Shown: piece after piece, positions 1 through 8,682 of the stretch
How positions within the stretch are numbered: the first letter of the stretch is position 1
Layout: every line of letters begins with the position of its first letter
Assembly (NCBI GenBank): GCA_963708855.1
Contig: CAVPUM010000007.1
Coordinates: forward strand, 62,001-126,000
Reading direction: 5' to 3'
Source: CAIWHR01 sp963708855
Lineage (GTDB): Bacteria; Pseudomonadota; Gammaproteobacteria; Burkholderiales; Casimicrobiaceae
DNA length: 64,000 bases
Program-made: the position numbers and the translations under genes
The notes under the pieces: model-generated
What the model saw: the letters and a program-made list of their open reading frames with translations, nothing else
Told to the model about the DNA's origin: nothing
Database searches by the model: none

Positions 1-2
1 GT

Positions 3-263
3 GTCCACCTCGCACCCGGCGCGCTGGGGCTCACGGCGCGGCAGACCGATGTGCTGAAGCTCCTCGCCCAGGGCAAGCCGAACAAGCTGATCTGCCGCGA
101 CCTGACGCTCTCGGAGGGAACGGTCAAGGTCCACGTCAGCGCGATCCTGAAGGCGCTGCGCGTGCATTCGCGCACCGAGGCCATCGCCGTGCTTGCCCGC
201 CGCGGGATCAGCGTCGACACGATGCCGGCGCGGCCGGCGCGCAGCGGGTCGCACCTGCGCTGA
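3..263 (+). CDS. LuxR/FixJ-type response regulator, C-terminal end (truncated by window)
   Basis: Only the DNA-binding end of the protein is inside the window; reading frame 3 is open from the left edge to TGA at 261-263. It shows the LuxR helix-turn-helix: LTARQTDVLKLLAQGKPNK followed by the recognition part SEGTVKVHVSAILKALRV, with the conserved T-V-K-x-H core. The N-terminal receiver domain expected for a NarL/FixJ regulator lies outside the window. A hybrid histidine kinase follows about 60 bases downstream on the same strand, so the two probably form a phosphorelay pair. The arrangement of orphan LuxR regulator plus hybrid kinase is common in Burkholderiales. Ligand or target genes cannot be told from the sequence. 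Confidence 0.85.
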   Translation, partial: VHLAPGALGLTARQTDVLKLLAQGKPNKLICRDLTLSEGTVKVHVSAILKALRVHSRTEAIAVLARRGISVDTMPARPARSGSHLR

Positions 264-324
264 TTCTGCGCTTCGGCGGCGGATCGTGCGGAACATATCG
301 GGCGGCCGGGCGGGCACCGGCGCC

Positions 325-2143
325 ATGTCGCCACTGCTGGCCCATGCGCGGGCGGATCAGGTCGCCACGCTCTACCGGTCGTGGCATCGGACAACCGCGT
401 CGATGGTGCTGGGGGCGCTCATCCTGTGCGGCGTCCTCTGGCAGCAGGAAGCGTCATGGATCATGGCGGCGTGGTTGGCGGCCATCCTCGTCAACCAGGC
501 CTGGCGCGGCCTGCTGGCGCGCGCCTACCGACGCGCGGAACCGCGGGTTGCCGATGCCGCACGCTGGGGCGCGTACTGGGCCGTCGGCTCCACGCTCGCC
601 GGCGCGCTGTGGGGCGCGGCCGCGATCGCGATGTTCCCGGCATCACCCTCGTACCAGGCGCTGTTCATCGTCTGCCAGTTCGGCGTGATCCTCGGCGGGC
701 TCAACCTCACCGCCGTCTACAAGCCGTCGTTCTACGGCTTCGTGCTCGCCGCGCTCGTGCCGCTGATCGCGCGGGTTGCCGTCGAAGGCGACCAGGTGCA
801 TCTGTTCACGGCGGGCGTGCTCGGCGTCGTGCTGGTGTTCGTGCTGGCGTTCGGCCGCCAGGTGAACGGCGTGCTGACCCAATCGCTGGCGATGCGCTAT
901 GAAAACGTCGACCTCATCCGCGAACTCAAGGCACAGACGGAGGCCGCGCTCGCCGCGCGCGCCGCCGCCGAGTCGGCCAGCCGGGCCAAGAGCCAGTTTC
1001 TCGCCGCGGCGAGCCATGACCTGCGCCAGCCGCTGCATGCGATGGGACTCTTTGCCGCCGCGCTCGCGGCCAGGGTGCGCGATCCCGAGGTGAGACCGCT
1101 GGTCGCGAGCATTCGCGCGTCGGTCGAAGCCCTCGAGGAACTGTTCGCCCAGCTGCTCGACCTGTCGCGGCTGGACGCCGGAGCGCTCAAGCCGGCACGG
1201 GCGAGCGTGGCGCTCGGACCGCTGCTGGCGCGCCTCGCCGCCGATTTCGCGCCGCAGGCGAACGCGGCGGGACTTGCGCTGCGGATCGTGCCGACGCGGC
1301 TTGCGGTCGACACCGATCCGGTCCTGCTCGAACGCATCCTGCGCAATCTCGTGGCCAACGCGGTGCGTTACACGCCGGCGGGTGGCGTCGTCATCGGGGC
1401 GCGCCGGCGCGCAGCTGCGGTGCGCGTCGACGTGATCGACTCGGGCATCGGCATCGCCGAACACGACCGCGCGCGCGTCTTCGACGAGTTCGTGCAGCTG
1501 GCCGCGGCGCCCCGACACCATGCCGGGGGGCGCGGCATGGGGCTCGGTCTCGCGATCGTGCGCCGGCTCGCGACGCTTTGCGGACATCAGGTGGAACTCG
1601 CGTCGACTCCGGGCCGCGGCTCACGCTTCTCGATCACTCTTGCCGCGCACGAACCTGCGCCGCCGGGACGGCCGGAGGCACCGGGCCGGCGGAGCAACCT
1701 CCGCGGCAACCGCGCGCACGCTGGCGGGCCGTCGCATCGTGGTCGTCGACGACGATCCGGCCGTGGTCGCCGCCATGCGCGCGCTGTTCGCCTCGTGGAA
1801 GGCGACCGCCGTGGGAGGCGCCGACGCCAGCTCGGCCCTGGCCGCCCTCGCCGCCGCCGACGGCTCGGCGCGCGGCGAGGTGGATCTGATCGTCGCGGAT
1901 CTCCGCCTGGCCGACGGCAAGTCGGGAATCGACGCCATCGCGCGGCTGCGCTCCGCGCTCGGATCGGCGACGCCGGCGTTGGTCGTGTCAGGCGACACGA
2001 GCGGCGCGGCGCAGGCCGAAGTGCGCGCAGCCGGAGTGGAATTGCTGGTGAAGCCGGTCGTCGCTGCCGCGCTCAAGGACGCGGCGGAAGGTGCGCTTGG
2101 CATGTGGGCCGACCCATCCGGCGCCAGGGCGCGGGCCGCCTGA
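325..2143 (+). CDS. Membrane hybrid sensor histidine kinase with C-terminal receiver domain (one frameshift)
   Basis: The N-terminal ~200 residues contain five to six hydrophobic segments, so the sensor is membrane-embedded without a large periplasmic domain. A coiled linker leads to the H box (FLAAASHDLRQPLHAMGL), then the N box (ILRNLVANAVRYTPAGG), G1 (DSGIGIAEHD) and G2 (GRGMGLGLAIV) of the HATPase. A receiver domain (IVVVDDDPA, phospho-acceptor D in VADLRLADGKSG, K in LLVKPV) follows in the next frame. The shift falls near 1680-1695 and one extra G in the GGG after EAP would explain it, so I treat it as one protein. The start is taken at ATG 325; GTG 286 is possible. The partner is probably the LuxR regulator just upstream. 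Confidence 0.85.
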
Positions 2144-2224
2144 TCCTGAATCGGCACGAAGCTTCGAAAAACAGCCCGGCGCAAGGCCGGGCCGTATCGA
2201 CGCGCGGATTGTGCGCGCGAATGC

Positions 2225-2750
2225 CTAGCCGGACACGCCGTCGCGAAAGTGATGCATCCGCTCGCGCATCCGTTGCCGGAACGATTCGCCCTGCGCTGAT
2301 TCTCTTCTGCAGCAGGTCGCGCACGACCGCCTTCTGCTCGGGGCTGAATTGTGCCGTAGAGCGCCAGCCATTCGTCGCGGACCGCCTTCCGCGCCAGCGC
2401 GGCCCTCGTCCATCGCGGCATCGGCGGCCGCGGCGACGGCGGCAAGGTTCGGCTCGGGCTTCGCCAGCTCGGCCTGCAGCGTGTCCCTGACCTTCGCCTG
2501 CAGCGCACGGGCCTTTTCGCGGGCCAGCTTGCTGTTGGCGACGGCCTTGTCGAACATCTCCTGCTGCATCGTATTGAGCTTGAGTTCCGCCCTGGCGTGC
2601 GCAATCAGGTGACCGATCATCGCGTCGGCCCCGCCGGGACCATGCGGGCCGCCGAGGGGTTGCGCCAGCGCGGCGCCGGAGCCGAATGCCGTCGCCATGG
2701 CGACGGCGGCGACTCCGGCGATGCCGCGGAAGGTGTGCTCGAGTCGTCAT
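2225..2750 (-). CDS. Spy/CpxP-like periplasmic protein (LTXXQ type), frameshifted
   Basis: After repair of about four one-base shifts the protein has an N-terminal signal-type hydrophobic stretch (GIAGVAAVAMATAFGSG, then ALAQP). A helical body with LNTMQQEMFDKA and, near the end, FSPEQKAVVRDLLQKR follows, with an Arg/Met-rich tail (RQRMRERMHHF). This is the pattern of Spy/CpxP-type envelope stress chaperones or metal-resistance proteins, roughly 160-175 residues. The start is ATG 2750, preceded by AAAGGA at a good distance; a one-base shift separates it from the signal peptide frame. It is divergent from the ompR-like gene, which suggests shared envelope-stress control. The exact substrate is unknown. 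Confidence 0.65.
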
Positions 2751-2848
2751 AGCGCTGTCCTTTCGTTGATTGCGGCGCCACAGCGATCGTGCGGCTCCTG
2801 TAGCTTCGACCCCATTATCGTCCCGCGTTCCCCACGCCGCCCGGCGAA

Positions 2849-2895
2849 TTGCAACCGGACGTTGCAAGGCGGCGCGGACGTTACAATCGGTTACA
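2849..2895. promoter_or_regulatory. Repeated GTTRCA half-sites upstream of the ompR-like gene
   Basis: The spy/ompR intergenic region holds TTGCAA at 2849-2854 and 2862-2867, then GTTACA at 2880-2885 and again at 2890-2895, exactly 10 bases apart. OmpR-family regulators bind direct repeats spaced about one helical turn, and GTTACA resembles known OmpR half-sites. The site sits 40-90 bases before the ompR start, so autoregulation is a reasonable inference. No clear -35/-10 pair was identified. Confidence 0.45.
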
Positions 2896-2936
2896 CTCGG
2901 CCGCCCCCGCGACGTGGCGGGGCCTTACTCTGACTC

Positions 2937-3692
2937 ATGGTCGCCAAGCATGCCGCGCCGAAGATACTCGTCGTCGACGACGACGCGCGCTTGCGCGACC
3001 TCCTGTCGCGCTATCTGACCGAGCAGGGGTTTCAGGTCGCGACGCTCGCCGACGCGCGCGATCTCGACCGGAAGCTCCAGCGCGATCCTCCCCATCTCAT
3101 CGTGCTCGATCTCATGCTCCCCGGAGAGGATGGACTCGCCGTCTGCCGGCGGCTGCGGGCGGCGGGAGAAAGCGTGCCCATCGTCATGCTGACTGCGCGC
3201 GGGGAGGACGTCGACCGCATTGTCGGTCTCGAGTCGGGCGCCGACGACTATCTGCCGAAGCCCTTCAATCCGCGCGAACTCGTCGCCCGGATTCACGCGG
3301 TGTTGCGGCGCCAGACGGAACGGCTCGCTCCGGGCGCGCCGGCGACCGAAGGCAAGGTCGCCTTCGGTCCGTTCACCCTCGATCTTGCCGCGCGCACGCT
3401 CGTCAACGGCGACGCCACGATCCACCTCACCACCGGCGAGTTCTCGCTGCTCAAGGTGTTCGCACAACACGCGCGCCAGCCGCTGGCACGCGAAAAGCTG
3501 ATGTTGCTCGCGCGCGGCCGGGACCATGATGTGTTCGATCGGGCGATCGACGTCCAGGTGTCGCGACTGCGCAAGCTGATCGAGCCCGATCCGGCCAAAC
3601 CCCGCTACCTGCAGACGGTCTGGGGATTCGGTTACGTCTTTGTGCCGGATGACGCGGCGGCGGACGCCGGCCCGAAGGATGTCCCGCCGTGA
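2937..3692 (+). CDS. ompR: OmpR-family response regulator
   Basis: A complete 251-residue two-domain regulator. The receiver has the acidic pair in ILVVDDDARL, the phospho-Asp in IVLDLMLPGEDG, the T in VMLTARGE and the K in YLPKPFNPREL. The C-terminal winged helix begins near residue 140 and contains LTTGEFSLLKVF, DVQVSRLRKLIE and the terminal hairpin YLQTVWGFGYVF. Wording and length match OmpR more closely than PhoB. Its TGA overlaps the GTG of the kinase gene (3689-3692), so the two are translationally coupled. It likely controls envelope or porin genes, perhaps including the divergent Spy-like gene. Confidence 0.88.
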   Translation: MVAKHAAPKILVVDDDARLRDLLSRYLTEQGFQVATLADARDLDRKLQRDPPHLIVLDLMLPGEDGLAVCRRLRAAGESVPIVMLTARGEDVDRIVGLESGADDYLPKPFNPRELVARIHAVLRRQTERLAPGAPATEGKVAFGPFTLDLAARTLVNGDATIHLTTGEFSLLKVFAQHARQPLAREKLMLLARGRDHDVFDRAIDVQVSRLRKLIEPDPAKPRYLQTVWGFGYVFVPDDAAADAGPKDVPP

Positions 3693-5004
3693 CCCTCGTG
3701 CCGCGCTCGCTGTTCGGGCGTCTTGCGCTGCTGCTGCTGGCGGTCGTCGCCGTCGCGCTCGTCGCGACGATCCTCTTTTTCCGGCAGGACCGGATGACGC
3801 TGCTCGCGCGCCAGTTCGGCGATACCAAGATCGTGCAGCTGCAGGCCGTGCGCGCCGCGCTCGAGGCCAACGACACGCCGGAGCGGCGCGAATCGATCGG
3901 CCGCATCGGCCGCGAGTACGACGTGCGCATCGTGCCCGAAAGCGAACGCCCCTTCATGGGCGGCGTTGCGCGTCCCGCCGCCGCTGGAAGCGCTGGAGGC
4001 GCGCCTGCGCGAAGCGCTTGGCCCCGGCACGGAGCTGCGCGTGGCACCGGGTCGCGGCCTGCTCCTGGTGCGGGTCGAAGCCGCCGGCACTGGCTACTGG
4101 GTCGGCTTTCCGCTTCCGCCTCGCCCGCAGGCCGAGGACTACCCGTCGCGCGCGGCGCTGTGGAGCCTGATCCTCGCCACGGTGCTGCTGGCCGCCGCCT
4201 TCGCCTTCGCCCGCTACCTCGCGCGCCCGCTGCGCGAGTTGAGCGCGACCGTCGAGCGCATCGGCCGCGGCGACACGCCGCCGCCGCTGCCCGAGCACGG
4301 GCCCTCGGAGATCGTCACCCTGAATCGCGGCGTGAACCGGATGGCGGCCAATCTCGCCCAGCTCGAGCAGGATCGCGCGCTGCTGCTCGCCGGCGTTTCC
4401 CACGACCTGCGCACGCCGCTCGCGCGGCTTCGTCTCGGCATCGAGATGGACGCGCGCGACGATGCGACGCGCGCGGGCATGGTCGACGACATCGAGGAGA
4501 TGAACCGGATCATCGGCCAGTTCCTCGAGTTCGCGCGGACCGAACGAGGACAGCGCGCAGGAGCCGCGCGACCCGAACGCGATCGTCGCCGCCTGCGTGG
4601 ACCGCTATGCGCGCACCGGCAGGGACGTGCGCTTCGCGCCCGGCGCCGTGCCGCTCGTGCCGCTGCGGCCCACGGCGCTGTCGCGCCTCGTCGCCAACCT
4701 GATCGACAACGCGATCGCCTACGGGGCTCCGCCGGTGGAAGTGACGACCCGCGCCGAGGGCGGGCACGTGGTGCTCGACGTCGCCGACCGCGGCCCGGGC
4801 ATCGCGCCCGGAGAGGTCGAGCGGCTGAAGCAGCCGTTTACCCGGGCGTCGGCGGCGCGCACCGATGCGTCGGGCGTTGCCGGCGCCGGACTCGGGCTCG
4901 CGATCGTCGAGCGCATCGCGCGGCTGCACGGCGGAACCTTCGAGCTCCTCCCGCGCGACGGCGGCGGGACGGTGGCGCGGGTGACGATTCCCGTCGCGCC
5001 CTGA
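3689..5004 (+). CDS. envZ: EnvZ-like membrane sensor histidine kinase (two frameshifts)
   Basis: Starts at GTG 3689, overlapping the ompR stop. An N-terminal membrane segment (LALLLLAVVAVALVATILFF), a periplasmic region, a second segment (ILATVLLAAAFAFARYLA) and a HAMP linker (ARPLRELSATVERIGRGD) are followed by the H box LLAGVSHDLRTPLARLRLGI. Then come the N box LVANLIDNAIAYG, G1 DRGPGIAPGE and G2 GAGLGLAIVERI. The frame changes near 3965 and 4555, each explained by one extra G. The proline-rich H box (HDLRTPLARLRLGIEM) and the pairing with an OmpR-type regulator fit EnvZ. The whole protein would be about 438 residues. Confidence 0.82.
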
Positions 5005-5068
5005 CGGGGCAGACCACGCTGATCCGCGGCTGGCGGCGCGGCGCGGCTCGCAGCAACGCGGTCGTCCG

Positions 5069-5838
5069 CTATTTCGGCGCCATCCGGATCGCGCCGTCGA
5101 TGCGGATGACTTCGCCGTTCAGCATGACGTTGTGCACGATCTCGCGGACGAGCGACGCGAATTCCTCGGGCCGCCCGAAGCGCGGCGGAAACGGCACCAT
5201 CTTCGCGAGCGACGCCTTCAGCTCGGGCGGCAACCCGTCGCCCATCGGCGTCTCGAACACGCCCGGAGCGATCGTCATGACGCGTATGCCGTGCCGCGCC
5301 AGCTCGCGCGCGATCGGCAGCGTCATGCCCACCAGGCCCGCCTTCGACGCGCTGTACGCGGCCTGCCCGATCTGTCCGTCGAATGCGGCGACGGACGCCG
5401 TGTAGACGATCACGCCGCGCTCTCCCTCGGCGTTGGCGGCGCTCTTCGCCATCGCGTCGGCAGCCAGCCGCGTCAGGTTGAACGAGCCGATCAGGTTGAT
5501 GTTGATCGCGCGCACGAAGCCGGCCAGCGTGTGCGGACCGTCGCGGCCCACGACCTTCTCGCCGTGGACGATGCCCGCGCAATTGACGAGCCCCTGCAAT
5601 CCGCCGTAGCCGTCGACGGCGGCCGACGACCGCAGCCTGGCCGCTCGACTCGTCGGCGACATCGGTGCGCAGGAAGCGGGCACGCGGGTCCGAGCTCCTG
5701 CGCGAGCGCGCGCCCTTCCGCTTCCTTGAGGTCGGCGATGACGGCATTGCCGCCGCCGGCCACCACCATGCGGACCGTGGCGGCGCCCAACCCCGAGGCA
5801 CCGCCGGTCACGATGAACGTGCTGCCCTCGAGCTGCAT
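5069..5838 (-). CDS. Short-chain dehydrogenase, type II 3-hydroxyacyl-CoA dehydrogenase-like (frameshifted)
   Basis: Rossmann start TFIVTGGASGLGAATVRM, NAG-type motif LVNCAGIVHGEKVVG, catalytic S and YxxxK in TASVAAFDGQIGQAAYSASK, and PG motif TIAPGVFETPMG. The loop GRDGPHTLAGFVRAININL and the C-terminus GEVIRIDGAIRMAPK are characteristic of the HSD10/3-hydroxy-2-methylbutyryl-CoA dehydrogenase group, used in fatty acid and isoleucine breakdown. About 255 residues. Two one-base shifts near 5600-5690 interrupt the frame but the segments join without a gap. It is convergent with the kinase gene and has no obvious operon partner here. Confidence 0.82.
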
Positions 5839-5890
5839 GCTTGCAATTCTCCGTCGGGTTCGTGGTGCGTCTGCCGAACAGTCGGCGCCG

Positions 5891-6814
5891 TCACTTCGGC
5901 TGCGCCTTGAACACGGACATCGCCGTGGTGATCAGGCCCGCCAGATCGGCGAGGTTCGCCGGCACGATCACCGTATTGTTGGTCTTGGCAATGTTGGCGA
6001 ACGCGCCGACGTACTGCTCGGCCACCTTGAGGTTGACCGCCTGGATACCGCCGGGCGCTTCGATCGACTCGGCCACCTGCCGGATCGCCTTCGCGTTCGC
6101 TTCGGCGATCGCCAGCAGCGCCGAAGCGTGTCCCTGCGCCTGGTTGATCTCCGCCTGCTTCTCGCCTTCGGACTTCGCGATGGCCGCGGCGCGGGCGCCG
6201 TTGGCGAGGTTGATCTGCTCCTGCTGCTTGCCTTCGGACGTCGCGATCACCGCGCGCTTCTCGCGCTCGGCGGTGATCTGCGCCTGCATCGCGTGCAGGA
6301 TCTCCTTCGGCGGCGTCAGGTCCTTGATCTCGTAGCGCAGGACCTTCACGCCCCAGTTTCCCGCCGCCTGGTCGAGCGCGGCGACGACGAGGCCGTTGAT
6401 GTGATCGCGCTCCTCGAAGGTGCGGTCGAGCTCCATGCGGCCGATCACGCTGCGCAACGTGGTCTGCGCCAGCTGCGTGATCGCCACCTGGAAATTGCTG
6501 GAGCCGTACGAGGCGAGCCTCGGGTCGGTGACCTGGAAATAGAGAATGCCGTCCACCTGCAACTGCGTGTTGTCCTTGGTGATGCAGATCTGGCTCGGCA
6601 CGTCGAACGGGATCTCGCGCAGGTCGTGCCGGTAGGCGACCCGATCGACGAAGGGAATCACGAAATTGAGACCCGGCTGCAGCACCGCGTAAAAACGCCC
6701 CAGCCGCTCGATGACGAGCGCGTGCTGCTGCGGCACGACGCGTATGGCGCGGGTGATGATGATGACGGCGACGACGAACAGTGCGATCGTGAACAGTGAC
6801 GAGCCTAACCACAT
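5891..6814 (-). CDS. SPFH/stomatin-like membrane protein (QmcA type)
   Basis: One N-terminal membrane segment (LFTIALFVVAVIIITRAI) anchors a band-7 domain that opens with VVPQQHALVIERLGRF and continues through ICITKDNTQLQVDGIL and RSVIGRMELDRTFEERDHIN. An Ala/Glu-rich coiled coil (EREKRAVIATSEGKQQEQIN) follows. About 307 residues, as usual for bacterial stomatin homologues, which form membrane-bound oligomers. I chose ATG 6814 because GGAGGGG precedes it by a normal spacing; ATG 6859 in frame would add 15 residues. An NfeD-type gene lies immediately upstream, the usual partner. Confidence 0.9.
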   Translation of the reverse strand: MWLGSSLFTIALFVVAVIIITRAIRVVPQQHALVIERLGRFYAVLQPGLNFVIPFVDRVAYRHDLREIPFDVPSQICITKDNTQLQVDGILYFQVTDPRLASYGSSNFQVAITQLAQTTLRSVIGRMELDRTFEERDHINGLVVAALDQAAGNWGVKVLRYEIKDLTPPKEILHAMQAQITAEREKRAVIATSEGKQQEQINLANGARAAAIAKSEGEKQAEINQAQGHASALLAIAEANAKAIRQVAESIEAPGGIQAVNLKVAEQYVGAFANIAKTNNTVIVPANLADLAGLITTAMSVFKAQPK

Positions 6815-6866
6815 GGCGAACCCCTCCAGCGCTGATTCATAAAGGTTGAATGCCTCCATCGCCGGA

Positions 6867-7289
6867 TCAGGCGGAAGGACGGCGGTCGGACAGGATCAGG
6901 ACCGAGCCGCGCGTGGCGACGATGTAGAGCGTCTGGTCGCGCGGCACGTCCGGGGCCGCGAGCTCGGCATCCCAGGTCGAGCCGCGGTACGCGACGCGGG
7001 CGGTGCCGTCGGCGTTCCACGTCGCCACATGAACGGTCTGTCCCACGTCGAGCGGGGCCTGCAGCGGCGGGGACGCGCGGGCGAGACGCCAGCGGTGCGC
7101 CACAATCGTCAGCACGACGCCGAGCACGCCCGCAACAGCGAACTGCACCTGCAGGCCCGCACCGAACCAGGCGGCGACGCCACCCAGCGCGACGGCGATG
7201 CCCACGGCGAGCAGATAGAACGTCCCGGTCACGAGTTCCGCGCCAACCAGCAAGGCGGCGGCGATCCACCAGATCCATTCAACGCTCAT
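6867..7289 (-). CDS. NfeD-family membrane protein
   Basis: A 140-residue protein with several hydrophobic segments in the first 75 residues (IWWIAAALLVGAELVTGTFY, LLAVGIAVALGG, VAGVLGVVLTIVAHRW), then a small OB-like soluble domain (VGQTVHVATWNADGTARVAY and GSTWDAEL). This is the short NfeD1b form that accompanies stomatin. The start MSVEWIW at 7289 is preceded by GGAAAG; the frame is open further upstream but that part is Arg/Pro-rich and unlike coding sequence. It ends about 50 bases before the stomatin-like gene and is probably co-transcribed with it. Confidence 0.82.
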   Translation of the reverse strand: MSVEWIWWIAAALLVGAELVTGTFYLLAVGIAVALGGVAAWFGAGLQVQFAVAGVLGVVLTIVAHRWRLARASPPLQAPLDVGQTVHVATWNADGTARVAYRGSTWDAELAAPDVPRDQTLYIVATRGSVLILSDRRPSA

Positions 7290-7432
7290 CGTTCGCTTTC
7301 CATTCAGGCCGGACAATTGTCTTGCACCGCGACCACCGGGCCGCGAATCAGGAAGCCGGGCCGCTTTGAACGACGGCGATCCGCCCCCATCTGGCCGGTG
7401 CGTCCCGACGGGAGGCAACGGGGTCACGCGAG

Positions 7433-7461
7433 CCGGTTTTCGCCCCGGATTGCGGTATAAT
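7433..7461 (+). promoter_or_regulatory. Probable sigma-70 promoter of the fmdB–aspS row
   Basis: A perfect -10 hexamer TATAAT at 7456-7461 lies in an AT-rich patch unusual for this genome and 57 bases before the fmdB start. The -35 region about 17 bases upstream (near CCGGTT, 7433) is weak. No other good -10 lies between the divergent nfeD and fmdB genes. Confidence 0.55.
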
Positions 7462-7517
7462 ATTCTCTTTTTTAATCAAGCGCTTTGGCGCCTGTTCACC
7501 GAACGTGCGGGGTTGCG

Positions 7518-7899
7518 ATGCCGATTTACGAATACCGTTGTTCCGCTTGCGGTCATGAGCTCGAGGCGTTGCAGAAGTTTTCCGATGCGCCTCTGGCCGA
7601 CTGCCCGTCCTGCCACGCCGCCACGCTGGTGAAGCTCCTCTCCGCGGCCGGGTTCAAGCTCAAAGGCAGCGGCTGGTATGCCACGGACTTCAAAGGCAGC
7701 GGCGGCAAGCCCGCGCCGGTGAAGACCGACGCCGCATCGAAGTCCGAGCCCGGCGCCGGAAGCGATGGCGGCGCCAAGGGCGAGTCGCAAGGGCGAAACG
7801 CCGGTCGGCGCGAAGAGCGAGTCCAAGAGCGAAACCGCGAGCAGCACGCCCGCGCCGGCCGCGAAGACCGGAGCGCCCTCCTGCCACCACGTAGCGTAA
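7518..7899 (+). CDS. FmdB-family zinc ribbon protein (frameshifted)
   Basis: Starts MPIYEYRCSACGHELE, the signature of FmdB-type small regulators, with two CxxC pairs (CSAC near residue 9 and CPSC near residue 33) forming a zinc ribbon. A low-complexity Lys/Ser/Glu/Ala tail follows and ends SCHHVA then TAA at 7897-7899. A one-base shift near 7789 (GAGTCGCAAGG) otherwise fuses it to the next gene. The position before a DUF502 gene and aspS is the standard betaproteobacterial arrangement. The molecular role is not established; the family was named for a putative formamidase regulator. Confidence 0.85.
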
Positions 7900-7916
7900 T
7901 GCCGCCGGCACGAACG

Positions 7917-8570
7917 ATGAAGCGTTATCTGATCGCAGGTCTGCTCGTCTGGGTCCCGCTCGGCGTCACCATCTGGGTGATCAATTTCCTGGTGACCACG
8001 CTCGACCAGACGCTGCTGCTCCTGCCGGAGGCACTGCGGCCCGAGGCGCTGGTCGGCTTTCGCATCCCCGGCCTGGGCGTGTTGCTCAGTTTCGTGATAC
8101 TGCTCGTCACCGGCGTCTTCGCCGCCAACTTCTTCGGCCAGCGGCTGATCCGCGTCTGGGAAGGCATCCTCGGCCGCATTCCGTTCGTCAAGTCGATCTA
8201 CTCGTCGGTCAAGCAGGTCAGCGACACCCTGCTGTCCGATCAGGGGACGGCGTTTCGCAAGGCCCTGCTGGTCGAGTTCCCGCGCCCGGGTTGCTGGACG
8301 ATCGCGTTCCTGACGGGCACGCCGGCCGATACGGTCATCGACCATCTTTCGGACGAGCACATCAGCGTCTACGTGCCGACGACGCCGAACCCGACCGGCG
8401 GCTACTTCGTGATGGTGCCGAAGAACACCGTGCGCGAACTCGACATGTCGGTCGACGACGCGCTCAAGTACATCATTTCCATGGGCGTGGTTTCCCCGCG
8501 CCGCCGACGCGCTGCGCCAAAGGCGCCGCCCGTGCCGCTGCCTGCCGCCGCCACTCACCCGCGAAATTGA
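7917..8570 (+). CDS. DUF502 family membrane protein
   Basis: MKRYLIAGLLVWVPLGVTIW opens a protein with two strong membrane segments (residues ~5-27 and ~55-78, the second as GLGVLLSFVILLVTGVFAAN). A conserved soluble part follows: IPFVKSIYSSVKQVSD, LVEFPRPGCWTIAFLTG and VPTTPNPTGGYFVMVPK. This is the usual DUF502 pattern, about 217 residues here, with an unstructured Pro/Ala tail. Function is unknown. ATG 7899, overlapping the fmdB stop, is an alternative in-frame start, but MKRY matches the family N-terminus. Confidence 0.87.
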   Translation: MKRYLIAGLLVWVPLGVTIWVINFLVTTLDQTLLLLPEALRPEALVGFRIPGLGVLLSFVILLVTGVFAANFFGQRLIRVWEGILGRIPFVKSIYSSVKQVSDTLLSDQGTAFRKALLVEFPRPGCWTIAFLTGTPADTVIDHLSDEHISVYVPTTPNPTGGYFVMVPKNTVRELDMSVDDALKYIISMGVVSPRRRRAAPKAPPVPLPAAATHPRN

Positions 8571-8682
8571 CCGGGCGAAGGCGATCGCGCCGTCGCGCTG
8601 AAGCGCCCGGCGCGGCCGCGCTGTTCGCCCCGCCTCGAACCTTCCCCAACACCACCGACCGCAACACCCGCCGGAGAATGCA

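Noticed and set aside
643..1587. Long reverse open frame across the hybrid kinase gene
   Set aside because: Shadow of the kinase in a GC-rich genome; no family features.
7485..8570. A fusion of FmdB and DUF502 into one protein
   Set aside because: The frames join only because of a one-base shift; removing it gives a proper FmdB stop at 7899 followed by the normal DUF502 start.
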